Shown here one piece after another: positions 27,601 through 39,106 of a stretch of 64,000 nt of DNA. This DNA comes from Turbatrix aceti (lineage: Eukaryota > Nematoda > Chromadorea > Rhabditida > Panagrolaimidae), in contig OZ017769.1 in NCBI GenBank assembly GCA_963969345.1, positions 3,782,816 through 3,846,815 of the forward strand. The letters are read 5' to 3'. The notes below the pieces were generated by a model that saw nothing but the letters and a program-made list of their open reading frames with translations, made no database searches and was not told where the DNA came from. Positions within the stretch are counted from its first letter, which is position 1; the number at the start of each line of letters is the position of its first letter. A program made the translations under genes and the position numbers.

Positions 27601-28692
27601 TGGCCAATACGCATGGCACCAAATCCAACTGCCCAGAAGCAGGCAAAAACTTCGCCGGATTTCATTTCGCCGTCGAATACCAGAAGAACTCCTGCGTAAT
27701 AGCCAACGGCGAACATGACATTGAAACCCAATGCAAATGTGGCCGAGCAGATTCCTGAAAAAATAATAATCTGATGGTGCCTTTATATCGAATGTCATGT
27801 ACCTGTAATGATAGCTTTCCGAATTCCAAGCTTCATAGCTTTGTCCAAGCGTTCCCGATATCTGCTGATTTCGAAAAACTGTGCGTTGAACGAGATTACA
27901 GTTTTTATGCCTGCGAAGACTTCATTTGCCAGAGCACCGGCTTTGCTGTACGCCGACATCTCAGTTTTGTTTGCCCGCCTGAGGGCCAATGAGGTGATAC
28001 AGAGCGAGATTGTAAGAAGCGGAGAGATCGCTAGCATGATAAATGTCATTTTCCAGCTCACCGTCAGTGCCATCAAAGTACCGGCCACCAACGCGCTGAA
28101 CGCGTGGATTACTGTGCTTATCTTATCACTCATGCCGGCTTTGATGCGATCAATGCCAGAGGCCATTTTTTGCGTCAAGGCGCCTGTTTCGTTGACATCG
28201 AACCAAGCAGCATCTTTGTAGAGCACCGCCTGGAGGAAGTGCCTCCTGATGCGGAGTGTTTGACGCTCACAGAGCCAGTAAAACGAAAATTTCTACAACA
28301 AATCTTTTTTTCTGCTGCCACCTTGTTTCTAAACTTACAGAAATGTACTCCGCGACAAAGATGCATGCAGAAGTCAGAAGAAGGTTTCGCACCGTCGATA
28401 AAACCTCTGACAGTAGACGATCCCCATCGAAGTATGCCGTGGTGTCCAGTTCGTACTGGGCCCGGATCATGGCAGTGTTGATCGGTGCCATAACGATCGA
28501 TCCAAAAGGGATAAGGATGCCGGTGAGTGAACTCGTGATCAGTGCCGCCGCCAAAATGAAGTAATCCAGACGATCGGCGTACCGCATCATTTGAAGGAAC
28601 GTGGCGGGTTTGTAATCCACTTTTCGACGGGTTTCCCTTTTTGAAATTGCATCTTTTGCATTTCGGTAACTTTTGCCGAGCAGAAAAGTCAT
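24648..28692 (-). CDS. P-glycoprotein-type ABC transporter 2 (ABCB), 1,267 aa
   Basis: Tandem paralogue of the gene at 19664-23832. Exons 28692-28339, 28292-27803, 27754-26578, 26524-25888, 25843-25602 and 25551-24648 total 3,804 nt. All five introns sit at equivalent places and phases to those of copy 1. Exon 1 is three bases shorter and exon 3 three bases longer, so overall length is identical. Walker A (GHSGCGKST and GPSGCGKST), LSGGQ and DEATSALD motifs are intact in both NBDs. The transmembrane segments differ between copies at many codons, while parts of the NBDs are nearly identical in DNA, as noted under findings. The ATG lies 18 bases after a GCGTTTTCAG acceptor. Expected role as for copy 1, with possibly different substrates because divergence is concentrated in the membrane parts. 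Confidence 0.95.
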
Positions 28693-28710
28693 TGAGCACT
28701 ACACTGAATG

Positions 28711-28720
28711 CTGAAAACGC
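28711..28720 (-). promoter_or_regulatory. Likely trans-splice acceptor of P-glycoprotein 2
   Basis: Minus-strand GCGTTTTCAG lies 18 bases upstream of the ATG. No upstream exon is visible. Confidence 0.5.
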
Positions 28721-30183
28721 AGATTCCTTGCATGTTACATCATTCGGTGTTTATGAGTTCGCTTGGTCCAAAAAAAGATCAAATCGGGCGCCGCGGGATC
28801 GTCATGAACGCGATTATGACGCTTTTGCGTTGCACTAAACCCCGGGAAAGACTTGTGGGAAAATAAACCGTTTAATCCCATGTTTCATCATGTTTTTTGT
28901 AACACCGCAGAAAATACAGCGTGGGGCAAAAATTCGGAACTGTGATACAATTGAACTACTGAGAATTGAGAAGCATCGAAGAATCACAAATTTAGTTTGC
29001 GACAAAATGTTGCAAGGATTTTATATGTATGCCTTCAAATGTTCTAGGGTTGAAAAATACATAAACATCACCAAAACCAAAACCAATTGCAATTACATTG
29101 TATATGTAGACTTTTTTTAATGAAATGAACTTTATAAAAAAAAGAGGAGCAAGGAAATGTCAGAAATTATGAATTAGAGAAGTTGACCATCTAGAGTCTT
29201 TCATGTACATTTGTCGATATAACTTCTATAGCTATAGCTTCTGGATTCTCTGCTTTGTGATTTTGTTGATACACTCGTTTACTATTTAGATTTTCGTGAA
29301 AACCCCGAAAAAAAACCCACCAATCCATGTAATACTGCCCGGAAAAATATAATACAAACAAAAAAAGCCATGAATTTTCAGTTTTAAAAAAAAATGCAAC
29401 AGCTGCCGTTTGTGATTCATTGCTTCGCGTAGAAAAATATGGAAAATTTTCAATTTTTATGGCGGTTATTAAAACAAAAATATATTTACAAACAAATTAC
29501 AAGCAAAGAAATTTCCATCGAATTGCAATGCGTCATCTACAGGAACAAAAACATAAATACAATCATTTGATGCTTGCATTCAATCATTTGATTTCAAAGC
29601 GTTCAAACTACTCTTATGCTTGCAACAACCTTTTTTTCTAAAAAAAATCTGATGACATCATTTTTTATATCGAGTTTGAGTCACTTTCAAATGAGCAAAA
29701 TCACAAGAAAAAAGAGAAACGATGGAATATCGTTTACTGCATTTTCGACGTTTCCTGTCACGAAAATCCGATACAATAGCCTCTGGCTTACATTAACTTT
29801 TACGGTCCCTTCTGTGCCTCGGTGTTGGCCGGAAGAAAGTTTCGACACCGTTCCGGTTCCGTTTCCGTGAGAATGACGGGAAATCGGGTGTCTGCGACTT
29901 GCGGTCTCCCGGTTATCAAGGGAGGCCGCAAGTCGTCCCCGTTCATCCGAGCTTCGCTCAAAAATTATGCAAAGCCGCGCCCTGTGGTCTGAGTTCCAAC
30001 ATGCGTGAGAACGAGAATCATGTTTGTATCAGCGCGAGACGAAAGGTTACGAAAATTCAGAGAACCAACAACAAAGATCCCCCCCCCCTCCCTCTCGGAG
30101 CGGGTGATCATTGCATTCGGACAAAAAATACAAAAATTGAACAGTGAAAAGGTGAATGAATACATTTTACAAGAAACAGAAAG
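28721..30183. other. Intergenic spacer, P-glycoprotein 2 to MCM4
   Basis: About 1.46 kb, AT-rich, with no recognisable coding exon. It contains the promoter of P-glycoprotein 2 and the 3' flank of MCM4. The one distinct object is a strong hairpin at 29895-29935. Confidence 0.5.
29895..29935. repeat. 16-bp stem hairpin in the spacer
   Basis: CGACTTGCGGTCTCCC (29895-29910), a 9-base loop, then GGGAGGCCGCAAGTCG (29920-29935). Pairing is complete apart from one G-T type pair. It is GC-rich in AT-rich surroundings. It may be a small structured RNA, an RNA 3' element or a foldback relic. Confidence 0.65.
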
Positions 30184-33100
30184 TTAGACGGCCGCAGCGA
30201 CGGCGAGGCCCCGGTTGAAGCGGATTCTGTCGCCGCCGAGTCGCTGGACGACGCCTTGGTTGCAAAGGTTTTTGACGGCTCCTTCGAAGACTTCGCGGTC
30301 GACCATGCGATCCAGGTTGCGGAGATCCATGAAAAGCTTTCTCTCGCTCAGCGTCGACTGTCCACGATGTTCGAGCTCGGTGCGAAGCTTGTCCGCGAGG
30401 GATTCGATGCGCTTTGCCTTGTTCGCGTTGACACCCGTCGCGATGATGTTCACGTCGATGACTCCGGTGTCCGGGTTGACAGCTGATTGCTTGAGTGCTT
30501 CGCCGTGGAGTCTGCAAAGATAAATAACATCAAATCAACATCCAAGCAACCAGAAAAGTAAACTTACACGTAAGCAGCCTCGACGTCCTCCTCGGTGACC
30601 TCATTGCTGAGACGCATCTTGGCAAAGGCTTCTGAGATGCGGATGAGGCCCTCCAGTTGACGGGGATAGGCTGACACCTGACCGGCGGTGTTGCCGACAC
30701 GGCGCATGTCGAGGTACTTGTCGATGAGGGCCTTGGACGACGCGTCCGTCAGCTGGGGCTTGATGTTGGCCTTCGCGTAGGTGATGTAGTCGCTGAAAAA
30801 AACGCAAAACGTAATTTTTCTCAAAGTTGTTCAATTTTATTTTTTCCCCAAAAAAATCTCAAAACTTTCACCTTTGGATTTTCTGTCCCAATTTTTTTCG
30901 GCAAAATTGGACGTAAAAAACAACAAAAAATCAATGATTTGTGCTTTATTTTTTTTGCAACATTTGCTTTTGATTCTTTCAAATGTTTCCCCCTATTATA
31001 ATACATTTTTGTAAAAAATTGTTTGCTCCTACTTTTTCAATTTTTTTCGCTCCCGATATCGTGAGCAACGAAAAACCCTTATTTTTCCCCAAAAAATACT
31101 GTCAACTCACCGCATAAGCGCCTGATCGAGCATGATGCTCTCGGACTCCTCTTCATCATTCTCACCAAAGATGGACATGAGATGGGTGCCGAGCCGACGA
31201 TCGTAGTTGCTGTCCGCCGGGTCGAGAGTGAGGTAGATGAGATCAAACCTGGAAAGCAGCGTGTGCGGGAGTTGGATGTTCTCGATAATCGTCTTTCGCG
31301 GGTTCCATTTTGATTCAATCGGATTCGCAGCAGCGAGGATGGAAGTCCGGGCATTCAGCTGACAGATGATGCCTGCCTTGGCGATGGAGAGCGTCTGCTG
31401 CTCCATGACTTCGTGGAGGATGGTTCTCGTGTTTTCGTTCATCTTGTCGAATTCGTCGATGCAGCAGACGCCATTGTCCGCGAGGACCAGAGAACCGGTC
31501 TGTAGGACGACGCCTTTCGTGTCGGGATCCCGGGTGATGGACGCCGTGAGACCGACGGCTGACGAGCCTTTTCCGGACGTAAACTGCGCCCGGGGCACCA
31601 AATGATACACAAACTGGAGCATCTGAGATTTGGCAGTGCCGGGATCGCCGCAGAGCAAAATGTTGATCTCCGACCTGGTTCGGGACTTGTTCGTCGCGTT
31701 ATCGGGTTTGGAAGTTCCACCGAAGAGCAGAGCGAGAACACCTTTTTTGACGTCTTCGTGACCGTAAATTCTGGGCGCGACGGATTTTACCAGGATGTCA
31801 ATTACGTTCGGTTCGGCGGCGAAGGCTTTGATTTGGTTGATGCGTTCTTCGGTGAGGTAAGAACCATCTTCAGAATCGTGAATCCGGTCGTGGGTCATCT
31901 TCCGGAAGTGCAGGACGTCAATCGTCGTCCGGAACGTGCTCTTCAACGCCCGCTGGAAGCTGTTCGCCCGGATGGGGGTGATTCGGAAGATTCCAGTCAC
32001 AGAAATTCGATCACCCGGGTGAACCTGTTCGACCAGAGCTCCGTGAACAAACAGGGAGACAGTATGGGGGGTTTGACCCGCTGGCATGTCACCTGAACAG
32101 GTAAAAGAGATAATTTACCATTCACAAAAGGGTTGAGCGAACAGCCCGTTTTTTTGTTCGCGAACGAAGACGAACAATTTTTATAATTATTCGAAAAGCC
32201 GAAGGAACGCAAACAATTTTGACCTTGTTCGCGAACGACGTGAACAAATAAATTTAAGAAAAATTTGTTCGCGAACAAACACGAACAAATGAATTTTAGA
32301 AAAAATTGTTCGCGAACAAACACGAACAGAAAAAAATCTAATCGGTTCGGAAACGAACACGAACAGATAAAATTGAATCTGTTCGCGAACGAACGCGAAC
32401 GTTCGCTCAACTCTGAATTGACACCCGCCAAAAAAAAACAAAAAAAAAAAAAAACTCACTGGGAATCTCCTGAAGCTTGATGACCTGCTTATCGTTGAAC
32501 GCAGATCGGTTGTGGATGAGCTGGAACGTGAACTTGCCGTTGCAGTGGGTGCAAGTGGAGGGCTCGTCGATGCGGCCGCGGTCGACTTCGCGTTCGACGG
32601 TGCTGTGGCAGGCGTTGCACTCGAAGAAGCCCTTGCACATCTCCGGAATGAGGGGAGAGATGCGAACGACCATGCCATCGATCGTGATGAGTTGGTTGAC
32701 ATCTTCCGGGTTTAGGCCACGCATGTTCTTCGTCTGCTCGGCGTTGTACGGGCGAACTTCGATCGGCGTTGGCATGGCCTTGTTGTACGTGTCCAGGAAG
32801 AGCTGGTTCGTCACGGAATCCAGGTAGGGGAGGATTTCCTGAAAAAAAAACATACATTTTTACGTGTTTTTTTGCAATATGACAAAAAATCGTAAATTTT
32901 AGGCAAGAAAACATTATATGCCAAAAACGCTTCAAAAGCAAAATTTTTAGACATAAAATCTTTCCAGGATATCGATAACAGAAATCCTAAAAAATTGAAA
33001 AAAAACATCTAAAAAAATACCAAAATTCATCAAAAATCAGTTTTTTTTCACTTACTTCGCAAAAAACCGTAAACTATCAATTCAAACTGAAATTTAGGCC

Positions 33101-33791
33101 CAAAATACAAAAAAAAACTGATTTTTAGAAAAAATTTTTTTTTAGCACATTGACGACAAAAAAATCCCAAAAAGGTCAACAAAACCGTAAATTCTACCTA
33201 AAAAATTAAAATTTAGACAAAGAACGTAAAAAATGCAAAAATTCATCAAAAACCCTATTTTCAACACCAAAATCCTCCTAAAACCCCAACTTACAGCAGG
33301 GTACGCGGTAATCATCTTGTACAGAGCCTCGTTCCACTCCAGAACATGCTTGAGGTTGATATTGAGCACCGGAACTTCAGTCATGTCGATCTCCATCAGC
33401 CGCTCCATGTAATACTTGGACGAATCAGCGACATCAACGCGGACCTCAGGATTGACGTGTAGGCCGCGTTCGTCATCCTCCAAATCCCCAGACGCGGGTT
33501 GGAAGTTGATCAGAAAATCGCGGAAGTGTCGTTTGACCGAGAGAACGCAAATCCGGGTTCCGTAGATGAACAGGCGCTGGCCGTCTTCCGCATCTTCAAT
33601 ATCATCGTCGACGCCAAGCACACGGGCAGCATTGGCATCGAGAGCAATCTCGCGGTTGTTCGCAGCGTCGGGGCCGAGGTCCACTCGGTGAATCGAAGTC
33701 GTGTCACTTCCAAGGCGTCCAGAAACCGACGAGAACACTGAAAACAATTTAATTATTCCTCCATAGCATCAGAATCCCAAAAAAACTCACT
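30184..33791 (-). CDS. mcm-4: MCM4, DNA replication licensing helicase subunit, about 785 aa
   Basis: Subunit of the MCM2-7 replicative helicase. Coding exons: one base at 33791, then 33737-33295, 32838-32460, 32092-31111, 30792-30568 and 30511-30184 (2,358 nt). The order matches MCM4: YMERL opening of the N-terminal domain near residue 108, a zinc site CNAC...CTHC, the [10 protein letters not shown] junction typical of MCM4, Walker [10 protein letters not shown] near residue 423, Walker B CIDEFDKM, arginine finger SRFD, then YPRQLE and a C-terminal winged-helix region. The start is unusual: an A at the end of a 5' exon and TG at the start of the next make the ATG, with an in-frame TGA upstream. 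The Ser/Thr-rich N-terminal tail seen in other MCM4 proteins is mostly missing, so an unseen alternative first exon is possible. Confidence 0.93.
32153..32415. repeat. Minisatellite in MCM4 intron
   Basis: About five diverged units of roughly 45-50 bases built on GTTCGCGAACRAACACGAAC plus an AT-rich filler. The core is itself palindromic (TTCGCGAA). It lies in the intron between exons 32838-32460 and 32092-31111, and long A-runs follow at 32430-32453. Confidence 0.8.
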
Positions 33792-34277
33792 TATTGATCA
33801 GAAACGAAAGTTAGAAGTCAAAACGTCAAAAAACCGATTCAAAAGGTCCGTAAAAGCCGTTACAAAAACTGACGCAGCGATTTCCCGCCTTTTTGCAGGG
33901 TCGCGTGCGCATTGAACTCTCTGCACGAAAAATTTTTACGGTGAAGTTCTTTGCGTTCATCGTTCTTTATTTTTCTCTCGTTTTTGTTCATTGCATCTCC
34001 GTTTTTTGCCTATTTCCTTCAATTTTGCCTGTTTTGTGTATTTTTCGGTTCCTGTTAGCTGTAAGAGTGCCCTGCTACTTGTTTTACCTAATTATCAATG
34101 CTTTTGATGGGTAATTTTTGAGATTGATGCCCCGTTTGCACTTTTTTTATTTGGGCAAACTGCTAAATTGCTATATCGCGTTTTCCTTTCATGGATTTTG
34201 TTTTTCTCTGCGTGATTGTTATTCACTGAGGTCCGGTCAAGTTTACTTTGCTAAATTGGTCCATTTTTAGTAGGGTG
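33792..34277. promoter_or_regulatory. Divergent promoter region, MCM4 and eL39
   Basis: The two genes face away from each other across about 490 bases. The interval includes a 5' non-coding exon of MCM4 ending at the GTGAGT donor (33785-33790) and a T-rich stretch before the eL39 acceptor. No TATA box stands out. Confidence 0.45.
34261..34270 (+). promoter_or_regulatory. Splice acceptor before eL39 start
   Basis: CCATTTTTAG lies seven bases before the ATG. It is either a trans-splice site or the end of a 5' UTR intron. Confidence 0.5.
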
Positions 34278-34433
34278 ATGGCGTCTCACAAGACATTCAT
34301 CATCAAACGCAAACTGGCCAAGGCCAACAAGCAAAACCGCCCTCTTCCGCAGTGGTTCCGCATGAAGACAGGCAACAAGATCCGCTACAACGCCAAGCGT
34401 CGTCACTGGCGCCGCACTAAGCTGAAGTTGTAA
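34278..34433 (+). CDS. rpl-39: Large-subunit ribosomal protein eL39, 51 aa
   Basis: A single-exon frame of 51 residues, the normal length of eL39. It carries the family landmarks [26 protein letters not shown] and RRHWRRTKL. The protein is highly basic and lines the peptide exit tunnel of the large ribosomal subunit. The ATG is chosen because it follows an acceptor by seven bases and gives the standard length; an upstream TTG-initiated extension is not credible. Codon use is GC-rich, as expected for a highly expressed gene. It is divergent from MCM4 and convergent with the TLS1 gene, whose polyadenylation signal (minus AATAAA at 34614-34619) is about 180 bases beyond this stop. Confidence 0.96.
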   Translation: MASHKTFIIKRKLAKANKQNRPLPQWFRMKTGNKIRYNAKRRHWRRTKLKL

Positions 34434-34684
34434 GCTGCTTTTCGAGAGTGCTCGTTGCCTGCTACACGTCTCGATCGATTGCCAGGAGCTGCGTTTTATA
34501 AACGGTCTGTTTTCTGTCTACCCTTGGAGTTGTGCCGCTGTTGGTAACGCGTACTTTCTTTTACTGTTAAGCGTTTGCGTCTTATTTTTTTGTTGATGAT
34601 AAAATGTTTGTTCTTTATTCCAGTTCAAAAACAAGCAAACAAATTGGGTGGGGAATGGGAAAATAAGGAGAAAAACGCGTAGTA

Positions 34685-35775
34685 TCATCGACAGAGTTTC
34701 TTGATAGCTGGATCGTCAGGGTTGACGGTTGTTTGGATCGCTGATTTGCCCGGGAGTTTTTTCTTGATGAGCAGTTCGTTTTTCTTCTGCTCGGTGTGGA
34801 TGATATTGGTCATCCGAGCGCTGATTCCGAGGTCGACCTCGGGGATGCCGACCAGCATTTGATTGGACAGGAGTTCTTCGCTCGACTTGCTGGAAAACCG
34901 CTTCATCTGCTCGGCTGCCCGGAGTAGGATTTCGTCGTCGAGGTTTTGCGGCTTGAACTTTTTCTTGGTCGGCTCGGAATCGTCGGTTGAGTTGGATGAG
35001 CCGTTCATGTGGCTTTCGACGTACTTTCTCCTGAAAAAAAATGTTGATGAGGTCTGTGGCATAAATTTTGGCCGGCCTATAGATTTTTTTTTAGGAAAAA
35101 AATCAAATTTCCTTCAAAAAACAAAAAATGCAATTTTTTACTTTTTCCATATTTTATTTTAAAAAAGGATTTTGAGCACAAATTGTTCAGAATTTGTTCA
35201 AATTTAGCAAAAATGACCTTAAGCTGATACACTTTTTTAAATTATGCCAGCCTCGAAATTTAGGCCGATTTTATGCATTGATCAATAAAAAAATTTTTTA
35301 CACAAAAAAACCCTCACATTTCCTCGTGCTCGTCCCTGAGCAAAGTTTCCTTCTTGAATTGATCCTTGATGTCGTGTTCGATCTCGACAGCGGTAATCGC
35401 GGCCTTCTGCACAGAATTGAGCTTGAGCATGCCTCCACCACGCATTTGGAAGGGATTCTCCGCGATCTGCTCAAATTCCCGGGCGAGTTCTTTTCCGACA
35501 GCGCATTCGAGGGCGTTCAGCCCATTTCGACGTTCTCGGACCTTCTGGACTTCTTTGACGTCGCCTATCTTGGACCTACAAACAGAAAAAAAATGGTTGC
35601 ACAAATTACGATAACTTGAAAGAACTTACAAAATGTCATCCTCGCTTTTGGAAGTTGTCGCATCCGCGCCATCGTCGATCGGTCTTCTGTGGCCTCGCTG
35701 GGCGACCGGGTGCTTCTTCTTCGGCTTCCGAAAGAGCGGAACGGGCTCATCATTCGCTTCTGCGTCGTTTGCCAT
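34685..35775 (-). CDS. tls1: TLS1/C9orf78 family protein (Hep_59 domain), 249 aa
   Basis: Exons 35775-35630, 35575-35318 and 35030-34685 join in frame (146, 258 and 346 nt). Family signatures appear in order: PVPLFRKPKKKH near the N-terminus, KEVQKVRERRNGLNALE, then NPFQMRGGGML and, near the C-terminus, EELLSNQMLVGIPEVDLGI, the most conserved stretch of C9orf78/Tls1 proteins. Established role: a spliceosome-associated factor that influences 3' splice-site choice; in fission yeast Tls1 affects telomere length and silencing through splicing. The protein is charged and without membrane segments, so nuclear. The ATG at 35775 is taken as start because the upstream extension has no ATG. It is divergent from importin alpha across 285 bases. 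Confidence 0.92.
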
Positions 35776-36060
35776 TCCAGAAGTCAAATCAACGCACGAC
35801 GTCGACAAACGCAGCGACTTTCACCGCGAAAGAAAATAAAAAAGACAGGGAACACTCGGTTTCCATAATCGCCCCTATTGCACCATTTTTTACGAAAGAA
35901 CAATTGAAAAATGGGCGCCAAATTCAGTCGTGTTTGCGTGTTTTTGCGCTTTCTATCGTTTTTTGAGTCTGGTCTACGTGTTGTCTGCTTTTTTTACTGT
36001 TTGCCATGAAATATTATTTTTAGGTCATATCCTGCCTACTTGGTCACGAGCTTATCCACC
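35776..36060. promoter_or_regulatory. Compact divergent promoter, TLS1 and importin alpha
   Basis: 285 bases separate the two start codons. A TATTATTTTTAG acceptor at about 36013-36023 precedes the importin start by 37 bases and is a likely trans-splice site. Confidence 0.5.
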
Positions 36061-38635
36061 ATGTCGGAATTGGCGAAGATGTACAAAAATGCCGGCAAGG
36101 GCGAGGTAGGCATTTTTTGGGTTTTTTTACCACAAAATTTTTGAAATGTACTTCATTTTTTCAGCAAGACTTGTCGCGTCGTCGTCGTACCGAGGAGACC
36201 ATCGAACTGCGTCGCCAGAAGCGGGGAAACGAGCTCAACAAGCGTCGCAACATCGATGCCAAGTCCGATATCGAATCTGAGGTGTCGGATGTGGAGAAAG
36301 GTGGGTTTTTGGGGATTTTGAATTTGGAAAATTGATTTTTTGATAATTTTGTGGATTTTTGGTGAATAGTTTATTTTTTTAGATTTTTTACGCTTTTTGA
36401 ATTACGAACTGTTTTTACCTAAAATCATGCTTTTTTGGTGCCTTTGTGGCGACTTTTAAAATTTTTTGGGCCTTTTTTGATTATTTTTTGTGCCTGTTTT
36501 CAACTTTTGTTCCTTTTTGGTGACTGTTTCGTTTTTATCGACTAAAAATCATCATTTTTAGTCTTTGGGGGGTTTTTATGCTTTTCAGGTCATTTTTATT
36601 TTTTTTGTACGAAAAAAACGTTTTTTGGTGATTTTTCGACTTTTGAGGTATTTTTTAGATCTTTTAGGTCACTTTTCTTACCTAAAATCTGTTCTTTCGG
36701 TTTTTTGTGTACCTCAGTCAACTTTTCTGACCTAAATAATTTTTTCAGCCGCTACCCCCCGGATCATTCCCCCGAAGGAAGCTTTTCAAATCCTGACCAA
36801 CGACCCGTCGCTGAAGAACCTCCAAACCGTCTTCGAGTCCCTCCGTCGCCAGTTGTCCCGCTCGAAGGAGCCCCCGGTCGACGAGATCATCGCTGCCGGC
36901 CTGCTTCCCGCCTTCGTCCAGGGCCTCGGCTACCAGGATCCCAAGGTGCAGTACGAATGCGCGTGGGCCCTGACCAACGTCGTCTCCGGCACCGCCGATC
37001 AGACGCACCAGGCCGTGCATGCCGGCGCGACGGTTGCCTTCCTCAGTGGCGTTCACTCGGCCCACGAGAATGTCATCGAGCAGTGCTGGTGGGGTCTGGC
37101 GAACATCGTCGGCGACGGTGTGGCCACCCGTGATCACGCAATTCAGTGCGGAGTCATCGCTGAGTTTGCCAAGTCGTGTCAGAACGTGCAGAAGCTCTCG
37201 TTCAACCAGGCGTCGACGCTCTCTTGGATGTCGTCGAATCTGTGTCGTCACAAGCAGCCGCAGATTCCTCGGGAGGCTCAGGCCATTTTGATGCCCTGCA
37301 TGATGGAGCTCATGAAGTATCCCGTGGGTTTTTCTAACTTAAATTTTTGCATGACAGTTTTTTTTATGAAAAAAAATTTCACTTTTAAAATTTTTTTGAT
37401 TTTCTAAAAAAAATTTAACTTAAAAAAATAACAATTTTTTTGTGTTCGAAATTAAAAGTTTTCTGCATTTTTTAGAAAAACAATATGTTTCATATATAAA
37501 AATTAATTTTTAGCATGTTTTATAATTAAAAAAATTTTTTACATAAAATGCTATATGAAAATTTTTTTTTATCATTTAAAAAATTTTTTACAGTATTCGA
37601 TTTTTTTATTTGGACCAAAATTTTTTTTCAGTTTTTACTTCAAATTTTTTTTTCAGTTTTTACTTCAAATTTTTAATTTCATTTTTTTGGTGCATAAATA
37701 TTTTTTTTCGCGTAAAAATATTTTTGTGCATTTTTTTGTACAAAAAATTTTTATTTCTTGCATTTTTCTAATTTTAGGACGATCGCATCAAGCAAGACGT
37801 CTGCTGGGCATTTTCGTACCTGAGCGACGGCGACGACGACCAGCTCGCTTTCCTGCTCAGCTTCAACATCCTGGACGTGATCACGCCGCTGCTCAAGTCG
37901 ACATCCGACTCGCTGATCGCTCCGGCCGTCCGCGTTTGCGGCAACTTTGTGTCCGGCAGCGACGGTCCGACCCAGGCCGTCCTCAACTGCGGCATCCTCA
38001 ACGACGTACCCCGTCTCTTCCGCAGCACCGCCAATTCCGTGCACAAGGAAGTCTGCTGGATGCTTTCGAACGTCCTCGCCGGCAACGAAGACCAGGTTCA
38101 GGCGGTCTACGACGCCGGCCTCATTCCCTTCCTCATCCGTGAGCTCGAACGCGAATTCAAGGTTCAGAACGAGGCTGTCTGGTGCTTTTCCAATATCTGT
38201 CATTCCGGATCGCAGCCCCAGATCGTCGAACTCGCGAGGGCCGGCGTGATTGCCGCGATTACGCCCTGTCTCAACATTTCGCATGGCGAGTTCCAGTCAA
38301 ATATCATGCTGGTCGTCGAGGCTGTCCTCAACGCTGCTGCCAACCTGTGAGTTTTCAATTTTTAATTTTAAAATTAAAAAAAAAAATTTTTTCAAATTAA
38401 TATTTTTTATTATTTTTTTTTCAGCGAGCCCGGTAATCTCGAAAAATACAAAGATCAATTCGAGGAAAACGACGGACTCGACATCCTCGAAGAAGTCCAA
38501 CGCACGGGTACCGACAAGATGTACTCGACCGCGTACAACATCATCGCGCAGTTCTTCAACGACGACAACGACGAAGACCTCGATCCCAACGTCGGCACTT
38601 CCACCAACAATGAGAATGTCGTTTTCAAGTTCTGA
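36061..38635 (+). CDS. Importin alpha (karyopherin alpha), 511 aa
   Basis: Five exons: 36061-36105, 36165-36300, 36749-37323, 37778-38346 and 38425-38635 (1,536 nt). Exon 2 encodes the Arg/Lys-rich importin-beta-binding segment (DLSRRRRTEETIELRRQKRG). The rest is a chain of armadillo repeats with repeated NLS-groove Trp/Asn motifs, such as CAWALTNVVSGT, CWWGLANIVGDG, VCWAFSYLSDG, VCWMLSNVLAGN and AVWCFSNICHSG. The C-terminus is acidic (DDDNDEDL), as in the CAS-binding region. It is the adaptor that carries NLS cargo into the nucleus with importin beta. Length is normal for the family. Nematodes have several paralogues; this resembles the somatic conserved type more than a divergent germline one, but I cannot assign which. 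An AATAAA follows at about 38763. Confidence 0.95.
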
Positions 38636-39106
38636 ATTGTTCCCGCCCCGATCTACTGGTTTCACCGATGAAACAAACGAGTTTTCCGGTACGAGTTGTG
38701 TGCCCCCATGATCGCCTGTTTTCTGTTTTTCATGTTTTTTTCGTGTTTTTTAAGCCACTGAAAATAAATGGCTTCGTCCATCCGGAAAAGAGGAGCGCAC
38801 TTTTGTTTTTATGAAACAGTTATTTTCGTGTCGGGAACACAAACTTTTTTATTCGAAAAAATTATTTGAAAATTCGAAAAAAAATTCTTGAACAATAATT
38901 TTTATTTATTTTTTTAAACAAAATCAAAAATTGGACTCTAAAAAATGTCGAAGAGTGCATTTTTCCGAAAAAAAAGCTGTCATTGATCCAATAAAAAAAT
39001 CAATTTGATCCATAAAATTTTATTTTCTTCACCAAATAAATACTTAATTTATACAGAAATTTACAGTACATTTTTTTAAGTCATCGGAATCATTGAAGTT
39101 TGTTGT
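38636..39106. other. Convergent spacer, importin alpha and syntaxin-17
   Basis: About 470 bases between two stop codons. It contains an AATAAA on plus near 38763 for importin alpha and AATAAA-type signals on minus near 39020-39040 for syntaxin-17. Otherwise AT-rich filler. Confidence 0.5.

Noticed and set aside
31602..32096. 164-codon plus-strand open frame
   Set aside because: Lies entirely opposite the MCM4 AAA+ exon.
36745..38284. Long minus-strand open frames of 168 and 177 codons
   Set aside because: Antisense shadows of the importin alpha exons.
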